DNA from: Aspidapion aeneum
Taxonomy: Eukaryota > Arthropoda > Insecta > Coleoptera > Brentidae
Direction of reading: 5' to 3'
DNA length: 64,000 nt
Assembly: GCA_963576565.1 (NCBI GenBank)
Contig: OY755045.1
Location: 4,913,477 to 4,977,476, forward strand
The position numbers and the translations under genes were made by a program. The notes beneath the pieces were generated by a model. The model was not told the origin of the DNA. It did not search any database and was given only the letters and a program-made list of their open reading frames with translations. Numbering within the stretch: position 1 is the stretch's first letter; every line of letters begins with the position of its first letter. Of this stretch, positions 1 through 12,620 are shown piece by piece.

Positions 1-2290
1 ACTTATAATCTAACTTCACCTAGAATCGATTCCTCCTTTGATTTTCTTTCTTCTTTTTCGGAGTCGGTATAATTTATTTATGTTTCTGGCTGAAGAAATT
101 AAACATATTTTCTTTCTTTGTATTTAGTTTCTAAATCTGATTAATAAAACGGGCTAAGAATTTTCTTGCTTCAATTCTTGATCCATTTTTTTGAGACTGA
201 TCTAGGTTTTTTCTTGTGCAATGTCTTTACGAAAATCTTTTGACTTTCCATATTTAACTGAATTATTTTTATTTCAAGCATTTGTAAAACTGTAAATCCC
301 TGACCCATCAAATAAGAAGACTATTCACGAAAGAAATTGATACTTGAAAAGACTGAATAGTTCATTGTTAAAAATTAAAATTTTTCTTTTCAATCACCCT
401 CCAAGGATTTACAGAACTAGGAAAACCTTTATTAAATGTCTTTACGAAAAACTTTTGACTTTCCTTATTTAACTGAATTATTTTTTTAATAAAATTTTTT
501 TAGAGATTTATAAAACTGTAAATCCCTGACCCGTCAAACTATTTACGAATAAAAAGGTATTTAGAAAAACTCAAAATTGCAAACTCTCTTGTTAAACACC
601 GTCCAAGGATTTACGGAACTATAAATTCCTTTGTCCAATGTGTTCACGAAAAACTTTTGACTTTCCTTATTTAACTCAATTATTTTTTTAATTAAATTTT
701 TTTAGAGATTTATAAAACTGTAAATCCCTGACCTTTCGAATAACAAGACTATTTACGAAAGAAATAGATAGGTACTTGGAAAAACGAAAAATTGCAATGT
801 CAGTCAAATATTGCAACTTTTCTTGTTAAACACCCTCCAAGGATTTACAGAACTATAAATTTCTTTGTCCAATGTCATCACAAAAAACTTTTGACGTTCC
901 TTATTTAATTGAAATATTTTTGTTGTTTAAACTATTTTAGGGATTTGTAGAACTGAAAATACCTGACCCTTTAAATAACAAGAACATTTATGAAAAAATT
1001 GATAATATGAAAAATCAATGTTGAAGTCTATAACTGGAATCTTTTGTTAAACACCCTTCATGGATTTACAGAACTATAAATCCCTTAATGTTTGAAGTAA
1101 TTAAAACAAAGCTTTGAATTAACCAACGAAAATTTAAGCGCAACAAATGTCAAAACTATTATTGAAAACTTTAAAAATTGCAAAAAGAAACTAATTTTTT
1201 AACGTGCAAATCAAAATTTTTTTTTGCTCGAATTATTTTTCTTGGTTAAACTATTTCCGTAACTTGTAGAACTGTAAAGCCCTGACCTTATCTTTCAAAT
1301 AACAAGAAATATCTGAAAAATTATGAATCTTTATGCCCATTACCTCAATTTCAAAAATTGCAATTTTTCTTGTTAAACACCCTCCAAGGATTTACAGAAC
1401 TATAAATCCCTAACTTCTAAAACAAGTAAAACGAAGCATTGATTTGGCAACTGTAAATCCCTGACCCTTTAAATAACAAGACTATTAATAAAAGAAATTG
1501 ATAATTGAAAAAAATAAAAATTGCAACGTCAAAAATTGCAACTTTTTTTGTTAAACACCCTCCAAGGATTTACAGAATTATAAATTCCCTTATCCAATGT
1601 CCTAACAAAAACTTTTGAATTTTCTTATTAAACTGAATTCTTTTTGTTGGTTAAACTATTTCAAGGATTTATAGAACTGAAAATCCCTGACCCTTAAATA
1701 ACAAGAATATTTATACAAAAAATTGAAGATTTGAAAAATTAATGTTCAAGCCTATAACTGGAATGTCTTGTTAAACACCCTCCAAGGATTTACAGAACTA
1801 TAAATCCCTTAATTTTTAAATTATTTTTCTTGGTTAAATTATTTCCGTAATTTGTAGGACTGTAAATCCCTGACCTTTCAAATAATAAGAAATATCTGAT
1901 AAAATGTATACTTAAAAAATGAATCTTTATGCCTATTGCCTCAATTTCAAACATTTTCAATTTTTTTTGGTACAAACCCTCCAAGCAAACTATTTGAGTA
2001 GTTTGTAGAATTGTAAATCCCTGACCCTTAAAATACCAAGCAGTTGGTCAAAAATAAATTAATAATTGAAAAAATTAAAAATTGCAACATTCTTCTACCT
2101 AACTGAATTATTTTTGTTGGTTAAACTACTTAAGTAATTGGCAGAACTGAAAATCCCTGAGAATATTTGAAAAATAAATGTTCAAGCTTATAACTGCATG
2201 TCAAAAATTGCTTTTTTTTTCTTGTTTAACACCCTCCAAGGATTTACAGAAATAAAAATGCCTTAATTTTTAAAGTAATTAACATGAGCC
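1..2290. repeat. Degenerate palindromic satellite array, copy A
   Basis: Diverged repeats carrying GGATTTACAGAACTATAAATCC-like and GGATTTGTAGAACTGTAAATCC-like palindromes, each followed by CCTGACC and AAATAACAAGAC-type text and separated by A/T-rich spacers. Clear instances occur near 413, 695, 838, 1260, 1385, 1562, 1785 and 2005. The array has no coding capacity and many indels, so it is old. Confidence 0.75.
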
Positions 2291-2827
2291 GTTGATACAA
2301 AGAAAATTAATTATTAATTAAAACTTCCACAATTGCAAAAAGAAACTAGTAGTGACTTGGAAAGTCAAAAATCAATTTTTTATTTCTTTAAATAGCCAAA
2401 GCACAAGAATAGTCAAACTACTTTCTGGCTGAAGTAAATCAACATGTTTTCTTTCTCATTATTTGATTTTTAGAGCTGATGATTTTATTTTGATATATCA
2501 ACAATATTGTTCTAATCCTGATTTCTTCATTAAATAACTGCAAGTGCAAGAATAGCTTTGGCTTCTTTTGTTCTGATTATCTTGAATCCAAACACCTCTT
2601 GGTCTAGTCTGGATCAAATTGTCAAAAAAAATGGAACTATGGATCTTTAAACTTCGTCTAATGGCAAGTTAACTCCTTTGGTAGGTAGTATCTTCACGGA
2701 AATATGCTTCTTCACTGGTAACCTAATTCACGCACAGAAGAAAGTAGTAATAATAAAAACCTGGAATTGAAGGAATGAATCTAGAATATAAATGACAGTT
2801 CACAAAAACCGCGAAACACAAACGCCT

Positions 2828-2865
2828 TAAACAAAGGGCTTATTAAAACAATAAACCCTTTGTTC
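2828..2865. other. Conserved hairpin of the composite element, copy A
   Basis: ACAAAGGGCTTATT, a short A-rich loop, then AATAAACCCTTTGT form a stem-loop. The same stem is kept at about 8190-8224 and 13150-13184 although flanks differ, so it is a constrained or structural part of the element. Confidence 0.65.
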
Positions 2866-3390
2866 AAATCGTGTACAACAACAAAAGTCCTGTTTATATC
2901 ATTTGTCTGTCTGTCCGTATGTGTGTCCAGTCTAGCTCCCAAACTCGCGAAAACGAAACGAAAACCCTACCTACGGAGCTGACGACCCACCAACTAAATG
3001 AATCGTCCGCTCCGAAAATAGCGATGAATCTCAAACCAACCTTGGAAGTCAAACCACCTTGTTGTACTCTTGCCTCCCCCAACTCCTGCGATAGCTGGAA
3101 CCGCGGGTCAAAGGTCGGTGTCCAGAGACAGCCGACCCTTTTCTACCCCCCAACGAGGACGCATCCTGGAAGAGAGTTATCGTCCGTCCCTGTTGGAAAA
3201 TCTGCCGGCATTGTTTCCCCAGTGTTTCTTGAGCATCATGCACACTTCTTTTGGGAGCCTGTCATCGTAGAGCGCATCTTGGCCATAGCCGGAAGAAGCG
3301 GTTCGGTTATTTTCTGCTGAAGTCCACCTACTGCCGCCCCGAACCAAGCCCCCCTAGGGATTTTCTTACATTCAGTCAATCACACACAAA

Positions 3391-4613
3391 AATAAATGCA
3401 TTAACAATGACATCTCTTCTTGACAGTTGTTGTCCTTAACCCAAAGCCAAGTTCTCATATTATTGCAGACTACGGAGAAAAAATGGCTCAAATGTATATT
3501 AATTTCATTATTTTTTAGTTTAAAAAAAATAGCAATTATGACAATAGTTTTGTAATTTTGTTTTTATGGGATGACGAAACTATTACTATTATTAATATTT
3601 ACCCCAAAGGGTTGTTAAATGAAGCCTACAACTTTGAAAAAGTGGACATACTTTTATAAAATAAAGTAGCTATTATTAATTTAACTTTTCAATCGTTCCT
3701 AACAGGAGAGCAAAATTTGTTTATAATATTAAATTTTTAAAACAAAATCAAAATTTGGTAATTATTATAAACTTTATAATAAAAAGGAATAAACTAGTTT
3801 TGATAGGAAGTTTAGCAAATATGACATACAATGATTTAAATGTCATAATTGTAAAACTTGAAGCGAACGGTGTGGTTAAAACATTTAACAGTTCTTAAAA
3901 CAACAGGGTAATACCAAAATTAGGAATCAAAGAAATATATTTAGAGGATTTTTACTAATTTTATTTTTAAAAAACCTTCTCATTATTTTTGGTTATTAAA
4001 AATTACTTTTGTATTTTATGTTGTTTTGATAGAATTTTATGAAATATTTTAAAATGTTGTATTTATTGTTGGGTTTCTCTCTTATACCTATGGTTAGTTC
4101 GCGAAACAGCTATTTTCCCCTGAAACACTTTTATTTGGACACCCTGTAACTTTGTATCTGTCACGTTTTTTTTTGACAAAATGAACAATGTATTTTTTAT
4201 CATAATGAACCAGAAATTAATTACACAATTAGTGTCAAATATGTCAATTTTATTTTTAAATTTGCCACCTTAAATGGTATCAAAATACCACCTTGCTTTT
4301 AGTTAACTAAATGATCTTTTGATTCTTGAATAACTTAAAAACTATTTTATATTTGTTTATATTATCTTTGTCTTAAATCAACAAATAATGATACCTAATT
4401 GGTTTTTTTAAATTCTTGCCTTATATGTATATTGTTATTTATGCAATAATGTTTAAAAAAAATTTCTCCTAAATAGTAAAAAAAATCTACTGAATTTTTT
4501 ACTTTATGGTTTTCCAACATTTTTACGAAAAAGTCACAGACAATCAACTTAAATCAGTACCTAGTTGATTTAAATACCCCAAACGGGACATATAAATTGT
4601 ATGTCCCTTATAT
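3391..4613. other. A/T-rich stretch, nothing recognised
   Basis: Strongly A/T-rich sequence with poly-T and poly-A runs. I see no conserved reading frame, RNA gene, or match to the repeat families in this window. Confidence 0.5.
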
Positions 4614-5232
4614 ACACGTTGTTTCACGAACTTCGAAACAGATGCCTTCTTCGGTATTTAGAGTGCGAATTTGGAGAAACACTCGGACACGTCGTTTTGT
4701 TTGCCAGGGGGACACTTTTTGGCTATCTTGAAATTTTTGTAACACGAACCCCCTTTGGGGGTATACTTTACCCCTATATTTTAAATAGGGCAAGTGGGTC
4801 TAGTGATACCAAGTTTTGAAGGCCTTTTAAATGTCCTTACAACCGTGTCAAAATTTCAAAAATCTATTAGATCGATTAGTTTTTGAGATAGTTACCTTCA
4901 AACTTTCAAATCTAACATGGACTGATAAAATAAAAATTTAATTAGAATTTTATTATTTTTCGGATTAAAATTTTTATTTTATCATTCCATGTTAAATTTG
5001 AAAATTTGAAAGCAGAAATCTCAAAAACTAATCGATGGATTTTCGAAATTTTCGAGCTTCAAAACAAGGTATCACTAGACCCACTTTTCCTATTCAAAAT
5101 ATAGGGGTAAAGAATACCCCTCGTGCTACAAACATTTCAAAATAGCCAAAAAATGTCCCCTTCGCAAACAAAATCGAATGTCCGAGGGTTTCTCCAAATT
5201 TGCACTCTAAATACCCAAAAAGGCCTCTGTGT
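4614..5232. mobile_element. Foldback element, copy 1
   Basis: A single long imperfect inverted repeat. The left arm (ACGTTGTTTCACGAAC, GGAGAAACACTCGGACACG, CCCCTATATTTTAAATAGGG) is mirrored on the right with a short A/T-rich centre near 4950. Arms are about 300 bp. The second copy is at 63119-63966. The 72-codon open frame at 4601-4819 runs through the arm and is not a supported protein. The right end is more diverged than the left. Confidence 0.8.
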
Positions 5233-5276
5233 CTTTAAATAATATAAAATAAACTTTAAATTTATTAATTTAATTA

Positions 5277-5461
5277 CAGTCGAACCTCTATAACTCGAAC
5301 CTAAAGAGACAACCAAAACAGTTCGAGTTATGGAGAGTTCGAGTTATAGAAACTCGAGTTACATTGGTTAAAATACATGTAAAAAGTGCAGGGACCGCTT
5401 AAAAGGTTCGAGTTATAGAGGGGTTTGAGTTATAGAGGTTCGAGTTAGAGAGGTTCGACTG
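5277..5461. mobile_element. Pogo/Tc1-type MITE with TA target duplication
   Basis: The 185-bp element starts CAGTCGAACCTCTATAACTC and ends with the inverted GAGGTTCGACTG. It is flanked by TA at 5275-5276 and 5462-5463. Internal GTTCGAGTTATAGA motifs repeat in both orientations. CAGTCGAACC-like ends and TA duplication are typical of pogo/Tigger-derived MITEs. Confidence 0.8.
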
Positions 5462-5657
5462 TATATTGTGGAATATTCGATTTTTTTATAAACAAAGAAT
5501 TTAGTGCCTATTTAGGGACTTGCATTTTAAAAGGCATGTTTTTCATGCTGTTTGTTTTAGAGTAAGCTTTTTAAATATCTCGTTATAGAAAACAAAATTA
5601 ATTTCATTCTTTTTCGTTTCTTTTTTCGTTTCTGTTTTGGCCCTTATAGATTTAATT

Positions 5658-5795
5658 TTAGCTCACACATATACTATACTATAGTAGTGTGAGCTATAGT
5701 GATCCTAATTTTTTCGAGAAAAAAAAAGTTGCTCCGATTTCAAAAATTTTTATATATCTTTGCGTTTCAGATGATTTTGAAACTTTTTTGTTGTG

Positions 5796-5827
<32 letters not shown>

Positions 5828-6383
5828 ATGTCTGTCTGTAACGACCAACGCGCATAACTCAAAAACCGCTAGCCCGATTCTAATGAAATTTGGTACCTAT
5901 GCTGGGTTTTGGCTCGAGATGGTCCCATTTAAAAATTAACAAAATCCACCAAACACAAGCCAAATAAAAGGGTGGGGGTAGATTTCAAAAAATAAGTTTA
6001 TGTACAAATATGGCTTGTGTGATATCAAACGAAAGGTAATTGAGTCTGGAGTTAAACAAAATACATTTTAGTTTATTTAACAAAAAAAGGGTGGGGGTAA
6101 ATTTCAAAAATTTGAATTTATTTGAAAATATGGCATGTGTGATATCAAACGAAAGGTAATTGAGTCTGGAGTTAAACAAAATACATTTTAGTTTTTTTTT
6201 AAGTGGGGGTAGATTTCACAAATTTGAGTTTAAGTAATAACATGGCTTGTGTAGTATCAAACGACAGGTAATTGAGTCTAGAGTTGAATAAAATGTATTT
6301 CAGTTTTTAGTTATATTAGCTCACACGTACACTATAAATATAGTATCTAGTGTGAGCTTAAGTGCCCATAATTTGGCAGAGTA
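5658..6383 (-). mobile_element. HpE element 1 (Helentron/HINE-like), family description
   Basis: HpE is the dominant repeat here. Written in element sense: TACTCTGCCAATNTATGGGC; a 5' hairpin with AGCTCACAC and GTGTGAGCT arms; two to four units of about 115 bp containing CTCAATTACCTTTCGTTTGA and TCTACCCCCACCC; a unique block ending AAATTTCATTAAAATCGG, GCGGTTTTTGAGTTATGCG and GTCGTTACAGACAG; an (ACAG)n tract; a small GTTTCA/TGAAAC hairpin; GGATCACCAT; and a terminal hairpin with the same AGCTCACAC arms ending in CTAA. It has no coding capacity. Peptides rich in LSVC or RQTD are just translated (ACAG)n. Paired hairpins, microsatellite, tandem units and CTAA end match non-autonomous Helitron/Helentron relatives (DINE-1, mini-me); that assignment is inferred. 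This copy has three units and a short tract. Confidence 0.8.
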
Positions 6384-6833
6384 TTTTATTATTATTTTTG
6401 TTTCATACATTCATTCATACATTTTTTACACATTCACGCTCACATTCACACACCCTAAGCTTGGCACCGAGGCGACGCGGTGGTACTTTCAGCAGCCCGA
6501 ACCGCGTCTCCCAGCGACCAAGATGCGCCCAGGCCCCTTTGTGTGCATGGTGCTCATCCTTTTGGAGAAACACTGGGGAAACGCCGACAGATTCTTCATC
6601 AGGGAAGGACACCTTTTTAATTCTCTTCCAGGATGCGTCCTTGTCTTAAGGGGGTGAAAAGGGGGCCGACCGTTTCCAAACACCGACCGTCGACCTGTGG
6701 TTCTGACTACCACAGGAGGAGGGGAAAACAAGAGTACAACCGCACCAGTGAAAGAATCACCTCTTTCACCAGGCAAAGCGGTTTGGTTCCAAGCTTGGCG
6801 ATTTTCTTCGCTCCCTATGCTAACTTCACCTAA

Positions 6834-6945
6834 CCGCAACGCGTAACCCGACTGTAACGCGTAATCCGACCGTAACGCGTAACCCGACCGTAACGCGTAA
6901 CCCGACCGTAACGCATAACCCAACTGTAACGCATAACAATCGTAA
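6834..6945. repeat. 18-bp minisatellite (CGTAACGCGTAACCCGAC)n, copy B
   Basis: About five to six imperfect units. It corresponds to the much longer array in copy C (10320-10615), so unit number varies between copies. Confidence 0.85.
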
Positions 6946-7259
6946 TTTTGGATAACAAAGGATTGAAAAAAAAACACAAATTTGATTCTTCACAAATTTA
7001 TTTCGAAAATAAAATACATGTTAAACTTATAATCTAACTTGACCAAGAATCAATTCTTCATCTGATGTTCTATCTTCTTTGTCAGAAACACCTTCCAATA
7101 TATATGCCTGTCTTGTAGATTTAAATTAATTTTATTGATAAAAAAACCATTTCTTGCTATTTTAATTCTTGATGTTATTTTCCGAGATTGTTCTAGCTTT
7201 TCTTTGGTCTTTGTAAAAATGTGCTCTGTAAAAATGTTTCACCTCCCTAATCTCATATT

Positions 7260-7720
7260 AACTACCTACTGAATTAATTTTCTTAGATCAACTATTTCAA
7301 GAATTTACAGAACTGTACATCCCTAACCCTTTAAATAAAATAACTAGTTATTGCAAAAATTTGTAAGTTTTCTTGGTAAATACATCCTCCAAGAATTTAC
7401 AGAACTATATAAATCCCTGAGTTTCTAAAACTAATGAAATGAAGCATTGATTTCACAAAAATTGAAAAAATAAAGTTATTTAAACTAAATTAAAGTTTTT
7501 TTTTGTTTAATGTCTAGTCCAAAAATGTTTGACTTTTCTTAACTTATTAACAACAAAATTATTTTTATTATTTTAAGGATTTGTAGAACTGTAAATCCCT
7601 GACCCTTTAAATAACAAGACTGTTTATTGCTAAAAATTGCATTTCTTCTTGTTAAATACACCCTCCAAGGATTTACAGAACTATAAATCCCTGAGTTTTT
7701 AAAACAAATAAAATTAAATG
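7260..7720. repeat. Palindromic satellite array, copy B
   Basis: A shorter version of the array in copies A and C, with GGATTTGTAGAACTGTAAATCC-type palindromes near 7290, 7390, 7575 and 7668. Confidence 0.7.
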
Positions 7721-8189
7721 TTGATTTAAACAACGAAAACTTTATCGAAATAAATGTCAAATCTATTAATTACAACTTAAAAAATTGTAAAAAGAAACTT
7801 TTAACTTAATACTTTATTTTGATATATCAACACCTAATCTAATTTTAAAATGTCTTTTAATACCTTACCCAAATTAATTTTTGACTACTCCTGGCAAACT
7901 TGGAGAAAAAACAACATTTTCTATTCCTTCTTATTGGTTTATCTCTATTTGTTGCATGAACTGTTGATTCTTTGTTCTATTGCATGATTTTTGAATAGTG
8001 ATGCAAGTACAGATCCTTGTGATACTCCGCAGACTCCGCTGAAGACTGGGTACCAATGCAGGCTTTATCCATTTGTTCGTTTCTTTGTTTCTTTGTTTGC
8101 TTGTTCCAAGTCACACACAAAAATAAACACTCGAGAAGGCTTATCGAATCAGAATGACAGTTGACAAATACTGTAGAAAACAAACGTCT

Positions 8190-8224
8190 TAAACAAAGGG
8201 CTTATTAAAACAATAAACCCTTTG
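8190..8224. other. Conserved hairpin of the composite element, copy B
   Basis: The same ACAAAGGGCTTATT / AATAAACCCTTTGT stem-loop as in copy A. Confidence 0.65.
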
Positions 8225-8810
8225 TAAAATGCGCAGGTCGAACGACACGACAACACACAAACAACACAAAAGCGAGCGAAGATAGCGGGAGCTCGATACG
8301 CGTAATTTCACATACTCACGTATTATACATCTAACGATCGTGTCTGTCTGTCTGTCTGTGTGTCCAGTCTAGCTCCCAAACCGCGTAAACGAAACGAAAA
8401 TCCTACCTATGGAGCTGAAGACTAACCAGCTAAATGAATCTTCCGCTCCGAAAATAACGAAGAATTTCAAACCAAGCTTGGAAGTCAAACCGCTTTGTTG
8501 TATTCTCGCTTCCCCAATCCCCTGCGATGGTTGGAACCGCGGGTCAAAGGTCGGTGTCTGGAGACGGTCGACCCCTTTCCACCCCCCAACGAAGACGCAT
8601 CCTAGAAAATAGTTATCGTCCTTCCCTGTTGAAGAATTTGCCGGCGTTGTTTCCCCAGTGTTTCTTGAGCACCATGCACACTTCTTTTGGAGGCCTGTTA
8701 CCGGGAGGCGCATCTTGGTCATTGCTGGAAGACTCGGTACGGTTGTTTTCTGCTGAAGTCCACTTAGTGTCGCCTCGACCCAAGCCCTCCTAGGGATTCT
8801 TTTACATTTA

Positions 8811-9919
8811 CTCAATTATCTGTAACCCCAATAATAGAGAAAAATATAAAAAGAAAAAACTTTGATCCATTTCAGCATTTTCTAAATGTTATTTGTTTTA
8901 TTATAATACGTTTGCATTTATTTAACAATTATATTTTAAGTCATCAATTTCTAAAAGAGATGGATGTATTTAAAGCATTTAAGTGTTTTTGAAGTTTTAT
9001 TTTTTAACACTATTAATTTTATTCGCGATTAATTCTTTTAAAAAGCGGATGATTAAAAAAAAAGAAGATAAATCGGATCAAGACGATGGGCGATAGACGT
9101 CTTGATACTGTTATTTGCACTTAGGTATACCAGGGGCGGATTTAGGAACTTAATTTGGGAGGGTGGGGGTTGGGGGGCGAAGTATCATAAGAAATATTGC
9201 ATAAAACTATTTTGCAGAGTGACCAGGAGGTGTATTCTGTGTGTAAAAACGAAATATAGTTATGTAAAGCAATTATAGCCACAGTAAGCAGTGTAGTTGG
9301 TTATATGTGACTGGTTCGCAAAAATAATATTTTGGTAAGGTCATTAGCATTTCCAGATAAAACTTGACATTTTCACATGACCTACGTTTAAACCACCTTA
9401 TTACCAAAAAGTTCCCTCTACTCTGAAGAAAATCGGACAAATACACACATTCAATTAAATTTAATAAATATAAATCAATAATAATAAACATTATTTTACA
9501 ACTGATTTTGGTAGCCAGAATGATGAATTTAGAAAACCTAACCAATGGAAAATTGAAATAAAAAAACGGGGCAGATATATTATATATATTATTTAACATT
9601 TATTTATAATAATGGAAAAGAGAAGTACTGATAATCACTGGGTGGAGCAAAAACCGATGGAAAATATTATGGAAAGAAAATTAAAACAACAAAGATGCGC
9701 AGATACAAAGATACATTTGAGCAGATATTATATTATATTATTTTACGCTAATTATATAAATAAGAGAAAAACATCAGCTACTGAGTAGACCAAAACCAAT
9801 AGAAAATGTAAATAAAAAACCGACGCAGATATTATATTATTCTAAATTATATTTTATCTATTATTATTTAAATATATCTTGTAAATTAAAAAAGTACTTC
9901 TATTTAAATGAGAAAAAAA
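8811..9919. other. A/T-rich spacer with a possible hAT end and degenerate tandem units
   Basis: Near 9129 the text CAGGGGCGGATTTAGG followed by a G-rich run resembles one end of a hAT MITE, but no partner end was found. From about 9537 to 9860 a CC(A/G)AT(G/A)GAAAAT...GCAGATATTATATTA-type unit recurs three times in diverged form. A 108-codon minus frame (9273-9599) has low-complexity hydrophobic composition and no recognisable domain; I do not call it a gene. Confidence 0.4.
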
Positions 9920-10319
9920 ACTTTTTTGTCACATTCACACTCACATTCACACTCTAGGCTTGGTCTCGAGGCAACAGTAGTACTTGCAGCAGCCCGAACC
10001 GCTTCTCCCACCGACCAAGATGCGCCCCCGCCACTTTGTGTGCATAGTGCTCACCCCTTTGGAGAAACACTGCGGAAACGCCAACAGATTCTCCAACAGG
10101 GAAGGACTACTTTTTACCCTCTTCCAGGATACGTCCTTGTCTTGAGGAGGTGAAAGGGGGTCGACCGTTTCCAAACACCGACTGTCGACCTGTGGTTCTG
10201 ACTACCACAGGGGGAGGGGTAAACAAGAGTACAACCGCACCAGTGAAAGAATCACCTCTTTCACCAGGCAAAGCGGTTTGGTTCCAAGCTGGGCGATTTT
10301 CTTCGCTCCCTATGCTAAC

Positions 10320-10615
10320 TTAACCTAACCGCAACGTGTAACCCGAACGTAACGCGTAACCCGATCTTAACGCGTAACCCGACCGTAACGCGTAACCGGA
10401 CCGTAACGCGTAACCCGACCGTAGCACGTAACTCGTCCGTAACGCTTAACCCGGCCGTAACGCGTAACCCAAACGTAACGCGTAACCCTACCGTAACGCG
10501 TACCCCGACCGTAATGCGTAACCCGACCGTAACGCGTACCCGACCGTAACGCGTAACGCAACCGTAACGCTTAACCCGATCATAACGCGTAACTCGACCG
10601 TAACGCATAACAATT
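10320..10615. repeat. 18-bp minisatellite, expanded, copy C
   Basis: About 16 imperfect CGTAACGCGTAACCCGAC units. Because 18 is divisible by three, spurious open frames arise (RYGRVT repeats on the minus strand); these are not proteins. Confidence 0.9.
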
Positions 10616-11039
10616 TGGAATAACAAAGGATTGAAAAAAAACACAAATTTGTTTCTTCACAAATTTATTTCGAAAATAAAATACATGTCAAACTTATAAT
10701 CTAACTTGACGACGGATCAATTCTTCATCTGATCTTCTATCTTCCTTGGCAGAAACCCCTTCCAACCTCATCATAAACTCGTTATTTTGAAAAATTTGAC
10801 CTTTCTTTTTTATTTTATATGCCACTCTTGTAGTTTTAAATTAATTTTATTGATAAAAAAAGCATTTCTTGCTATTTTAATTATTGATCTTATTTTCCGA
10901 GATTGTTCTACCTTCTCCTTGGCTAATGTGTGTTCTGTAAAAATGTTTGACTTTCCTTAAATCTCAGTAACTACTGAATTATTTTTCTTATTCAAAAACT
11001 GCAAAAAGAGACTAATTTAAACTTGGTTTACTTTTGTCT

Positions 11040-12620
11040 AACGTCTTCTCAAAAAATTTTTGACTTTTTTTATCTCATTATGTACAGAATTATTGTTCTT
11101 ATTTAAAAATTACAACAAGAAACTTTTTTAAATTTGGCTGTTGTCTAATAATGTATTTTTTAAAAAAATTTGGCTTTCCTCATCTCATTCTCTACAGAAT
11201 TATTTTTTTAATTTAAACTATTTCAAGGATTTATAAAACTGTGAATCCCTGACCCTTTAAATAACAAGACTGTTAAAACTTTATTAAAATGAAGCATTGA
11301 TTTAAACAATGAAAACTTTAGCAAAATAAATAATGTTAAATCTATATGAATGACAACTTTAAAACTTGCAAAAAGAAACTTATTTAAACTTAGTTTTCCT
11401 TTATCTAAGAATGGCTTCTCTAAAAATGTTTGGCTTTCCTTATCTCATTAAGTACATATATATTTTTCTGATTTAAACTACTTCAAGGATTTGTAGAACT
11501 GTAAATCCTTGACCCTTTAAATAAAAAAACTGTTTACTGCTAAAATGGCAATTTTTGTTTTTAAATACACCCTCGAAGGATTTACAGAACTATATATCTC
11601 TGAGTAATTAAAACTTTAATAAAATAAAGCATTTCAACAATGGAAACTTTAGCGAAATAAATGTTAAATCTATATAAATGACAACTTCAAAAATTGCAAA
11701 AAGAAACTTATTTATAAACTTGGTTGTCCTTTAAAACTGTTTGGTTTTCCTTTGTCTAATAATGTCTTCTCTAAAAAATTTTGGCTTTCCGTATCTTATT
11801 AACTACAGAATTATTTTTTTCATTTAATAATGTTTTATTTTATTTCAAGGATTTGTAGAACTGTAAATTCCTGACCTTTTAAATAACAAAACTGCCTATT
11901 GCTAAAAATTGCCATTTTTCTTGTTAAATACACCCTCCAAGGATTTACAGAACTATATAAATCCCTGAATTTTTAAAACGAATAAAATAAAGCCATTATT
12001 TAAACAATGAAAACTTTTAACGAAATAAATGTTAAATCTATCAATGAAAACTTTGAAAATTGCAAAAAAAAAAACTTATTTAAACAAGGTTTTTCTTTGT
12101 CGAATACTGTCTTCTCTAAAAACATCTAGCTTTCCTTATCTCATTAACTACAGAAATATTTTTCTTATTTAAACTATTTCACGGATTTGTAGAACCGTAA
12201 ATCCCTGACCTTTTAAATAAAAAAACTGTTTATTGCAAAAAATTGCAATTTTTCTTGTTAAATACACCCTCCAAGGATTTGCAGAACTATATAAATCTCT
12301 GAGTTTTTAAAACTAATAAAATGAAGCACAATGAAGGCGTGAAATAAATGTTAAAACTTGAATGACAAACTTCAAAAATTCCAAAAAGAAACTTGTTTAA
12401 ATATGGTTTTTCATTGTTTAATCCTGTGTTCTCTAAAAATATTTGCCTTTCTTTATCTCAACAACAATTTTTCTTGTTAAAGACACCCTCCAAGGATTAA
12501 AAGTATTATAAATCCCCGAACTTTTAAAACAAATAAAATGAGTAATAATTTAAACAACAAAAACTCAGCAAAACCAATGCCAAATCTATTAATAACAACT
12601 TGAAAACTTGCTAAAAGAAC
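11040..12620. repeat. Palindromic satellite array, expanded, copy C
   Basis: Several head-to-tail units of roughly 260-360 bp. Each carries GGATTTGTAGAACTGTAAATCC, CTGACC(C)TTTAAATAA, ACACCCTCCAAGGATTT, and a CTAATAATGTCTTCTC-like spacer. Palindrome starts lie near 11226, 11487, 11577, 11848, 11940, 12184 and 12276. Confidence 0.8.

Larger units (their letters stand above)
1..3390. mobile_element. Long-inverted-repeat composite element, copy A (left end outside window)
   Basis: The first of three copies (also 6415-8810 and 9920-13770). Order seen: an array of palindromic satellite (1-2290), a unique-looking stretch, a conserved hairpin near 2830-2865, a short GTCT tract, then a right arm at about 2930-3375. 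That right arm is the reverse complement of the left arms of the other copies (blocks such as AGAAACACTGGGGAAAC and CTCTTCCAGGATGCGTCC). No transposase is readable. Short open frames in the arm are not conserved as protein. It is a non-autonomous long-TIR (foldback-like) element by structure; the superfamily is unknown. Confidence 0.7.
6415..8810. mobile_element. Long-inverted-repeat composite element, copy B (complete)
   Basis: The most compact complete copy. The left arm is about 6425-6815 and the right arm about 8430-8800, inverted relative to each other (CCAAGATGCGCC, GAAACACTGGGGAAAC, CTTCCAGGATGCGTCC, AAAGCGGTTTG, CCAAGCTTGG). Between them lie an 18-bp minisatellite (6834-6945), a palindromic satellite array (7260-7720), the conserved hairpin (8190-8224) and a GTCT tract (8340-8361). 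It begins about 30 bp after HpE element 1. No transposase or clear target duplication was found. Confidence 0.75.

Noticed and set aside
2871..3320. 149-codon frame and similar frames at 8369-8815, 6489-6977, 13305-13643
   Set aside because: They lie in the arms of the composite element; the equivalent frames in the three copies are shifted or broken and no domain is recognisable.
9129..9180. Complete hAT MITE
   Set aside because: Only one GGGGCGGATTTAGG-like end is visible; no inverted partner or 8-bp duplication.
9273..9599. 108-codon minus-strand frame
   Set aside because: A/T-driven hydrophobic composition, no homology recognised, no splice or expression support.
10315..10644. Minus-strand frames rich in RYGRVT/GLRVTV
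   Set aside because: Translated 18-bp minisatellite.
11040..12620. CRISPR-like array of palindromic repeats
   Set aside because: Spacing is irregular and 90-360 bp, spacers are homologous to each other, and context is eukaryotic.
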